This document shows positions 5,904-11,216 of a DNA stretch of 11,216 nt, in pieces. This stretch comes from Treponema sp. UBA7570. GTDB taxonomy: Bacteria > Spirochaetota > Spirochaetia > Treponematales > Treponemataceae. The stretch is taken from NCBI GenBank assembly GCA_002477955.1, contig DLLE01000006.1:1-11216 (forward strand). The letters are read 5' to 3'. The notes under the pieces are model-generated. The model saw nothing but the letters and a program-made list of their open reading frames with translations. It was not told the DNA's origin and made no database searches. The stretch's first letter is position 1. Each line of letters begins with the position of its first letter. The translations under genes were made by a program, and so were the position numbers.

Positions 5904-6606
5904 TATAAAGAATTTACATGTTTCTTACGGCGGAATAAAAGCCCTCCGTGGTGTTGATATTCAGGTTCCTGACGGAAAAATCGTTACACTGATTGGAGCA
6001 AACGGTGCCGGAAAGTCAACTTTATTGCGTACAATCAGCGGACTTGTAAAGGCAGAAAGCGGTTCTATTGAATTTGGCGGAACTGAGCTTGCTGGAATGA
6101 AAATCGATAAAATCTGTTCGCAGGGAATTGCCCTTAGTCCAGAAGGAAGACATGTCTTTGCCGATTTGACCGTAAAGGAAAATTTAAGTATAGGTGCTTA
6201 TTTACGAAAAGATAAAACTGAAATCGAAAAAGACCTGCAATGGGTTTATTCGCTTTTTCCGCGTCTAAAAGAAAGAAACTGGCAGTATGCAGGCACACTT
6301 TCTGGCGGAGAGCAGCAGATGCTTGCTGTTGGACGTGCTCTTATGAGCCGGCCTAAACTTTTGATGATGGATGAGCCTTCTTTAGGGCTGGCCCCTCTTA
6401 TCGTTCAGCAAATTTTTGATATAATAAAAGAAATCAACAAGGCCGGAGTGACGATTCTTCTGATTGAGCAGAACGCGAATATGGCTCTAAAAATTGCAGA
6501 CAAGGCTTATGTTCTTGAAACTGGTTCGATTGTTTTAGAGGGTAGCGGTGAAGAACTTTTGCAGAATGAATCTGTACGGGAGGCCTATCTCGGAAAAAAG
6601 AAATAA
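5896..6606 (+). CDS. livF: Branched-chain amino-acid ABC transporter ATP-binding protein (LivF-like)
   Basis: This is the second ATPase subunit of the importer. ATG at 5896 lies inside the end of livG and has SD GGAGGA at 5885-5890. The longer open frame from 5818 is rejected because it only reads through livG in another frame. The product is 236 residues, the normal LivF size. Motifs: Walker A GANGAGKST (34-42), the LivF-specific SPEGRHVFADLTVKENL (81-97) in the Q-loop position, a canonical signature LSGGEQQ (135-141) and Walker B LLMMDEP (155-161). The switch position reads LIEQNA (189-194), with glutamine in place of histidine, as is usual in LivF. The next gene starts on the base after its TAA stop. 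Confidence 0.96.
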   Translation: MLSIKNLHVSYGGIKALRGVDIQVPDGKIVTLIGANGAGKSTLLRTISGLVKAESGSIEFGGTELAGMKIDKICSQGIALSPEGRHVFADLTVKENLSIGAYLRKDKTEIEKDLQWVYSLFPRLKERNWQYAGTLSGGEQQMLAVGRALMSRPKLLMMDEPSLGLAPLIVQQIFDIIKEINKAGVTILLIEQNANMALKIADKAYVLETGSIVLEGSGEELLQNESVREAYLGKKK

Positions 6607-7941
6607 ATGAAACTTTCAGATTTTGAACTTAATGCTTATTTAAAAAATTCTGCTGGAAATTCCGGCTCTGAAAAGTCTGTTGCGGATATGGTGCTTTCTG
6701 ACCGCTTAAAAGACGAAAAAAAAATGGTAAAGCCTTTTAATCCAAAACGGATATATTCAAATCCGGTGGTTCAAAAATCTGAAGCCGACAAAGCCGGAAA
6801 AACTTTTTCCGGTGAAAATTTTTCAACGACTGGATTTCCAAAAAACTTTAACCCAGTTTCCGAAAAAAAATCATTTTCGGACTTTGCTTCGAAAAATGCT
6901 ATTAAAAACGGCGGGCTTTTAAAAGTTCCTGTTCAGCGGCCTTCTCCAGACGGAAAAGACAACGTTTACAGGCGTGTTGCAAAGTTTTTAATGCTTATTG
7001 GAATTGATGAAGCTGCAAAAATTCTTCCGCACCTTTCGTCAGATCAAGTTGAAAAAATAATTCCTGAACTTGCGACAATTCGTTCAGTCGAAAAAGACGA
7101 AGCGGTTTCAATCCTAAAAGAATTTAAATCTTTGACGGAACGCGCCCGCGAAGACGGCGGAGTGAATGTTGCCAGAAATATTCTTGAAAAAGCCTTTGGC
7201 GCTAAAAAAGCGGGCGAAGTTTTAGAAAAAGCGGTTCCTTTTAAAAATGGAAAACCGTTCAATTATCTGAGCGAAGCGGACAGCGAAAAAATTTCCGCGC
7301 TTTTAAAAGACGAAAGCGCAAATGTTCGCGCTCTTGTCTGTTCTAACCTTCCGCCAAAAAAAGCCGCCCAGTTTATAAAATCACTTCCCGAAAAAGACAA
7401 AACGGAATTGATTTTACATCTGGCAAAACTCAAGAAAATGAATCCGGATATTGTTGCAAGAATTGACGAAGCGATGCTTAAAAAAATGAATTCGCTTGTA
7501 ACAGAAAAATCTGATTCAATTGACGGAAAGAACGTGCTTGCCCAGATTTTAAAGCAGATGGACAGTGCAAACGAAGAAAAACTTCTTGATAAAATTTCTT
7601 CTTCAGATCCTCTCTTGAGCGAAGAATTGAGGGAAAGGCTTTTTACAATTGATGATATTGTTAATGCTGACGACAAATTTATTCAAAAAAAATTACAGCA
7701 GATGCAGGATGAAGAAATTGCATTTGTAATTCACTGCAAAAAAGACGATTTTAGAAATAAAATTTTATTCAACGTGTCAGAAAACCGTCGAAAAATGATT
7801 CTTGACGAAGAAGAAAGGCGAAGTCCAATGCGAAAAACCGATGTTGAAAAAGCGACTTCTTTGTTTTTTTCTTATATGAGACGCGCCTGGGAAGAAGGAA
7901 AATTGATTATAAAAGGAAGGGATGACGAAATTTATGTCTGA
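6607..7941 (+). CDS. fliG: FliG-like flagellar motor switch paralogue (FliG1 type of spirochaetes)
   Basis: A 444-residue protein with the three FliG regions after an extra N-terminal tail. Residues 1-115 are lysine- and serine-rich and probably disordered. FliG_N-like sequence begins near YRRVAKFLMLIGIDEAAKIL (121-140). FliG_M-like sequence is LLKDESANVRALVCSNLPPK (232-251), and FliG_C lies at about 345-440 (TIDDIVNADDKFIQKKLQQM onward). FliG sits on the MS ring, binds FliM and carries the charged helix that contacts the stator. Here D400, E401 and R409 align with D288, D289 and R297 of E. coli FliG, but N393 replaces R281 and ESAN (236-239) replaces the FliM-binding EHPQ. Spirochaetes commonly carry two FliG genes, and one outside the flagellar operon fits the secondary FliG1. 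ATG 6607 directly follows the livF stop with no clear SD, so translation is probably coupled. FliG homology is clear; the role is inferred. Confidence 0.85.
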   Translation: MKLSDFELNAYLKNSAGNSGSEKSVADMVLSDRLKDEKKMVKPFNPKRIYSNPVVQKSEADKAGKTFSGENFSTTGFPKNFNPVSEKKSFSDFASKNAIKNGGLLKVPVQRPSPDGKDNVYRRVAKFLMLIGIDEAAKILPHLSSDQVEKIIPELATIRSVEKDEAVSILKEFKSLTERAREDGGVNVARNILEKAFGAKKAGEVLEKAVPFKNGKPFNYLSEADSEKISALLKDESANVRALVCSNLPPKKAAQFIKSLPEKDKTELILHLAKLKKMNPDIVARIDEAMLKKMNSLVTEKSDSIDGKNVLAQILKQMDSANEEKLLDKISSSDPLLSEELRERLFTIDDIVNADDKFIQKKLQQMQDEEIAFVIHCKKDDFRNKILFNVSENRRKMILDEEERRSPMRKTDVEKATSLFFSYMRRAWEEGKLIIKGRDDEIYV

Positions 7942-10900
7942 TATAAAGATTTTTAAAAAGGGAAGTGAATATAACGGTTTTTGTATTTTAAATGTTTTTG
8001 AATTAAAAGACTATCATTCAACGGCAATATATTTGCGGCATAAAAAAACAGGGCTTGAGATTTTGCACCTTGTTAACGATGAAACCGAAAATCTTTTTTC
8101 TTTTACCTTTCGAACGCCAAATCCTGAGGGAAACGGCGCTGCACATATAATGGAACATTCCGTTTTGTGCGGTTCTGAGCGTTATCCTCTAAAAGATCCT
8201 TTTACACAGCTTTCAAATCAGAGCGTAAAAACTTATTTGAATGCCGCAACTTATGCAGATAAAACGGTTTATCCTGCGAGTTCGACTGTCGAAGCCGATT
8301 ATTTTAATTTGATGAGCGTTTATGCCGACGCAGTTTTTTTTCCTAGGCTTTCGCCTGAAATCTTTGCGCAGGAAGCCCATCGCCTGGAAATTGACGGAGA
8401 TGGAAATCCTTCTATTCAGGGAGTTGTTTACAACGAGATGAAAGGCGTTTATTCGTCTTTTGAATCGGTTGCAATGGACGTTCCTGTAAGAAATTTGTTG
8501 AAAAATTCAATTTATGAAGAAGATTCTGGTGGCGATCCTTTAAAAATTCCTTTTTTAACTTACGAAGAATACAAAAATTTTCATAAAAGATGGTATAGGC
8601 CAGAAAACTGTTTTGTTTTTTTGTACGGAAATATTCCGACAGAAAAGCAACTGGATTTTTTGCAAAAAAATTTTTTGACAAGGCTTGAAGAAAAAAATCC
8701 TGACTATGAATGGACAGATGAAGTAAGAAATTCAATTTTAAAAACGCATATTGAATATGTAACTCCAAAAAAAATTGAAAATGAGCTTTTTGTAAAGACA
8801 ACCGGACCTTCTGGCGAAGAAAAAGAAAAGAAAAGCACTGTTTACGTTACCTGGGATTTGGGAGAATCAAAAAATGCCGAACAAAATATGGAAAAAATAT
8901 TTTTGACAGGCGTTCTCTTAAACCATGACGGCTCTCCGCTCCAAAAGGCTCTTGTCGAAAGTGAGCTTGGCGAAGATACTGCTCCTGGAATGGGACTTGA
9001 CGGACTTTTTCATACTCTTTTTACAGTCGGTTTGCGTGGTGTTAAGAAAAACAGCGCCGAAAAAGTAAAAGAACTCGTTTTTTCAACCTTGAATAAAATC
9101 GTAGAAAATGGAATTGATAAAGGCGATATTGATTCAACTTTGATGGGACTTGAAATTTCTCACCGGGAAATTGAACGTCAAAACGGACCTTTTGCTAAAT
9201 CGCTGATGATGGCACCGATAAACGCCTGGCTTTACGGAAATAAAATCGAAGACAGTTTTCGCTTGAGAACTGTTCTTGAAAAAGTAAGGCAGAAAATTCA
9301 AAACAAAAAAGGCTATCTTGAAGAGCTGATAAAAAAATTCTTCTTAGAAAACAAAAGTTTTGCTGTTTGCGAAATCGTTCCTTCAAAAAAATATACGACA
9401 GAAAGAACAAAACAGGAAAATGCGCTTGTAAAAGAATTGGTTCAAAAAACTTCTTTGGAAGCCATTAAAAACGAAAATGCTGAACTTCATGCTTTTCAAA
9501 GCAAAAAAGACGATACTTCTTGCCTGCCACACCTTCGTCCCAGCGATTTTATTATTGAAGGAAAGAGAATTTCTGACAGTTATTCGCTTAAAATCAAAAC
9601 TCTCGAAGGAAAAGACGGTTCTTCTGTAGATTATTTTGAAAGCAGAGAAAACACCAACGGCATTACTTATGTCGATATTGGTTTTCCGGCCGATGTTTTA
9701 ACTTCTGACAAATACAAATATCTTTCTCTTTTTGCAGAAACAGTATGCGACTGTGGCTGGGGAAAACTTGACTGGAGCGAAGCTGCCGCCGAAACAGCCC
9801 TTTCTACAGGTGGAATTACCTGTTCTATTTTGACGAGCGAAACTCCGCTTACAAAAAACAATGCCGATTTTAGAAAAAGACACAATTTTACGGCACGCGA
9901 TTGGGTTGTTTTTAAGCTTAAGGTAATTGATGAAAAATTAAAGGAAGGACTTGGGCTTTTTGCGGACAACATAAACAAAGTTGATTTTAGCGATTATAAA
10001 CGTTTAAAAGATATTGCGGTTGAAACGAGAAATGATTTTGATTCAAGCGTTGTGCCTGCCGGTCATCAATATGCAATGCTCAGATGTTTGCGAAAAGCTT
10101 CTAAGGTTTCTGCGGTTGATGAAATTTTAAACGGTTTAACCCAGATTTTTTGCCTTCATGAATTTGCTGAGGCTGATCCGAAAAAAAATTCTGCCGTCTT
10201 TAATGAAATTTTACGGAAAATAAAATCTGGAGGCGGTTTTATTCACGTGACTTCCGAACCTGAGACCATTGAAAAAAATAAGGAACTTATCGCAGCTTTT
10301 GTAAAATCAATTGGACTGTGCGCCCTAAAATCTCCAGCAGAAAATAGCCTTGAAGATTTTGTAAAATTAACAGAATTAGACAGCAAAAAAAGTCTAAAAA
10401 ATTCCAGAGATGAAGAAATTGTGATTCCAAGCCTTGTTGGTTTTGCAGGAGAGGCGTTCAAAACGATTGCTTACGGTCAAAAAGGAAATGCAATTCTTGA
10501 AATCTGCTGTCATTGGCTTTCTAATATTCTTCTTTGGGAAAAAGTCAGGACAATCGGCGGCGCATACGGCGCTTTTTGTGACATTGATTCAATTACTGGA
10601 AATCTTTTGTTTGCTTCTTATCGGGATCCGGCACCTCAAAAAACAGCTGATGTTTTTGAAAACTGTCTAAAAGAGGCGGCGCTTATTGATTTTAATCAGG
10701 ACGAAACAGAAAAAGCCGTAATGGGAACTTATTCGCATTTTGTTGTGCCAAAAACACCTCGTGCACGCGGAAGCATTGAGCTTTTGCGGACTTTGTATGC
10801 AATTGACGATGTTGACAGGGAAAATAAAATTCTTGAACTTTTGCACTGCACTCCAGCAGAATTAAAAAAAGGTTTTAATGAACTTTTAGAGTTTTCAAAA

Positions 10901-10975
10901 AAAATAAAATATCGTGTTATAATCGGACCTGATAATGATGATTTAGGTGGCGAAAAGATATTTTTACCATTATAA
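7922..10975 (+). CDS. M16C zinc metallopeptidase, presequence-protease (PreP/Cym1) type
   Basis: A 1017-residue M16C peptidase, normal for the PreP family, which forms a closed two-half chamber and degrades peptides rather than folded proteins. The inverted zinc motif HxxEH is AHIMEH (H75, E78 catalytic base, H79), and the distal ligand is E172 in VVYNEMKGVY. It is followed by the family motif SERYPLKDPF. The C-terminal half supplies the conserved Arg/Tyr pair in KVRTIGGAYGAF (R876, Y882). There is no signal peptide, so it should be cytosolic. Start choice: ATG 7922 has AAGGA four bases upstream and overlaps the fliG-like gene by 20 bases. ATG 7934 (MSDIKIF...) is possible, but its SD would be about 12 bases away. 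In bacteria the likely job is turnover of peptides from degraded proteins or imported oligopeptides; the substrate is not shown by sequence. Confidence 0.93.
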   Translation: MTKFMSDIKIFKKGSEYNGFCILNVFELKDYHSTAIYLRHKKTGLEILHLVNDETENLFSFTFRTPNPEGNGAAHIMEHSVLCGSERYPLKDPFTQLSNQSVKTYLNAATYADKTVYPASSTVEADYFNLMSVYADAVFFPRLSPEIFAQEAHRLEIDGDGNPSIQGVVYNEMKGVYSSFESVAMDVPVRNLLKNSIYEEDSGGDPLKIPFLTYEEYKNFHKRWYRPENCFVFLYGNIPTEKQLDFLQKNFLTRLEEKNPDYEWTDEVRNSILKTHIEYVTPKKIENELFVKTTGPSGEEKEKKSTVYVTWDLGESKNAEQNMEKIFLTGVLLNHDGSPLQKALVESELGEDTAPGMGLDGLFHTLFTVGLRGVKKNSAEKVKELVFSTLNKIVENGIDKGDIDSTLMGLEISHREIERQNGPFAKSLMMAPINAWLYGNKIEDSFRLRTVLEKVRQKIQNKKGYLEELIKKFFLENKSFAVCEIVPSKKYTTERTKQENALVKELVQKTSLEAIKNENAELHAFQSKKDDTSCLPHLRPSDFIIEGKRISDSYSLKIKTLEGKDGSSVDYFESRENTNGITYVDIGFPADVLTSDKYKYLSLFAETVCDCGWGKLDWSEAAAETALSTGGITCSILTSETPLTKNNADFRKRHNFTARDWVVFKLKVIDEKLKEGLGLFADNINKVDFSDYKRLKDIAVETRNDFDSSVVPAGHQYAMLRCLRKASKVSAVDEILNGLTQIFCLHEFAEADPKKNSAVFNEILRKIKSGGGFIHVTSEPETIEKNKELIAAFVKSIGLCALKSPAENSLEDFVKLTELDSKKSLKNSRDEEIVIPSLVGFAGEAFKTIAYGQKGNAILEICCHWLSNILLWEKVRTIGGAYGAFCDIDSITGNLLFASYRDPAPQKTADVFENCLKEAALIDFNQDETEKAVMGTYSHFVVPKTPRARGSIELLRTLYAIDDVDRENKILELLHCTPAELKKGFNELLEFSKKIKYRVIIGPDNDDLGGEKIFLPL

Positions 10976-10976
10976 T
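10971..10976 (+). promoter_or_regulatory. Possible -10 element for the last ORF
   Basis: A perfect TATAAT overlaps the peptidase stop codon and would place a start site near 10983, sixteen bases before the ATG at 10999. No matching -35 is seen at 16-18 bases upstream. A second TATAAT at 10918-10923 also lacks a good -35. The ORF may instead be expressed by read-through. Confidence 0.25.
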
Positions 10977-10998
10977 AAGAACATACGGGAGATTTATT

Positions 10999-11216
10999 AT
11001 GAATCATAAATATAAAACTTGTATAAAAATGTTAAGACAGCTCGTGTCAGATATTCAGGGAGCGCCGTATCCAAGTGAAAACTTTGAACCTGAATTATAT
11101 AAAATTTGGTATGAACATGTTCAAAATGCTGCCGTAAATTGTTTTGAATATCTTGATGACAATTTTCCTCAGGAAAAGGAAGATTTTGATAAGACTTTAA
11201 ATAAAATCTTTAAATA
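10999..11216 (+). CDS. Hypothetical small soluble protein, possibly ending at the window edge
   Basis: I do not recognise this protein. ATG at 10999 has a strong SD, GGGAG at 10987-10991, seven bases upstream, and the frame is open for 72 codons. The window ends in TA at 11215-11216, which is either the start of a stop codon (72-residue protein) or of a tyrosine codon (longer gene). The visible product is polar and has no membrane segment or signal peptide. It begins with a basic stretch (MNHKYKTCIKMLRQL), has an aromatic-rich centre (YKIWYEHVQNAAVNCFEYL) and ends acidic then basic (QEKEDFDKTLNKIFK), suggesting a small helical cytoplasmic protein. It starts 23 bases after the peptidase stop, so it may be co-transcribed. 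Confidence 0.6.
   Translation, partial: MNHKYKTCIKMLRQLVSDIQGAPYPSENFEPELYKIWYEHVQNAAVNCFEYLDDNFPQEKEDFDKTLNKIFK

Noticed and set aside
8412..8801. Minus-strand 129-codon open frame inside the peptidase gene
   Set aside because: Phe-, Leu- and Lys-rich complement of A-rich coding sequence, with no SD and fully overlapped by a strongly conserved gene.
10434..10670. Plus-strand 78-codon open frame overlapping the peptidase gene in another frame
   Set aside because: It overlaps the conserved C-terminal domain containing R876 and Y882, and no family resemblance or SD was found.
1..11216. CRISPR array, tRNA or rRNA gene, transposase, prophage or defence island
   Set aside because: No regularly spaced direct repeats, cloverleaf, transposase or nuclease motif was seen. 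Apart from small unknown ORFs, all genes are housekeeping, transport or motility types.

Overview
The window looks like part of a spirochaete chromosome, most likely a host-associated Treponema. This is inferred from the low-GC, AT-biased sequence, a FliG paralogue lying outside any flagellar operon, a cytosolic M16C (presequence-protease type) peptidase, and a Na+-pumping decarboxylase beta subunit. All recognisable genes are on the + strand. I found no insertion sequence, phage gene, CRISPR array, tRNA or rRNA.

Layout. (1) 1-579 is the 3' part of a Na+-translocating decarboxylase beta subunit (OadB type); its start lies upstream of the window. (2) 580-1530 is a sparse stretch. It holds a hairpin-rich spacer with a second, synonymously diverged copy of the last codons of oadB, an unrecognised putative secreted protein (723-1088), two very small single-helix membrane ORFs that each have a Shine-Dalgarno (SD) site (1146-1217 and 1293-1415), and two intrinsic terminators. 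(3) 1533-6606 is a complete branched-chain amino-acid (HAAT family) ABC importer, livJ-livH-livM-livG-livF. It is preceded by a good sigma70-type promoter. livJ is separated from livH by 260 bases that contain an intrinsic terminator and a second, elaborate inverted-repeat element. livH through livF are tightly packed or overlapping. (4) 6607-7941 is a FliG-like protein starting on the base after the livF stop codon. (5) 7922-10975 is a 1017-residue M16C zinc peptidase overlapping the end of the fliG-like gene. (6) 10999 to the window edge is a small unrecognised ORF.

How the genes may work together. The livJ product is a lipoprotein that would capture amino acids outside the cytoplasmic membrane. 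LivH and LivM form the channel and LivG and LivF supply ATP hydrolysis. The terminator after livJ probably lets the binding protein be made in excess over the membrane and ATPase subunits, with read-through feeding livHMGF and perhaps the fliG-like and peptidase genes. The peptidase would degrade peptides in the cytoplasm, and the decarboxylase at the left edge is typical of organisms that build a Na+ gradient from fermentation of organic or amino acids. A shared amino-acid theme is plausible but inferred. The FliG-like protein fits it only by position and translational coupling.

Most unusual items: the duplicated oadB tail, the structured element between livJ and livH, the tandem tiny membrane ORFs, and a FliG paralogue that lacks the EHPQ FliM-binding motif and one torque-helix arginine but keeps the other charges.
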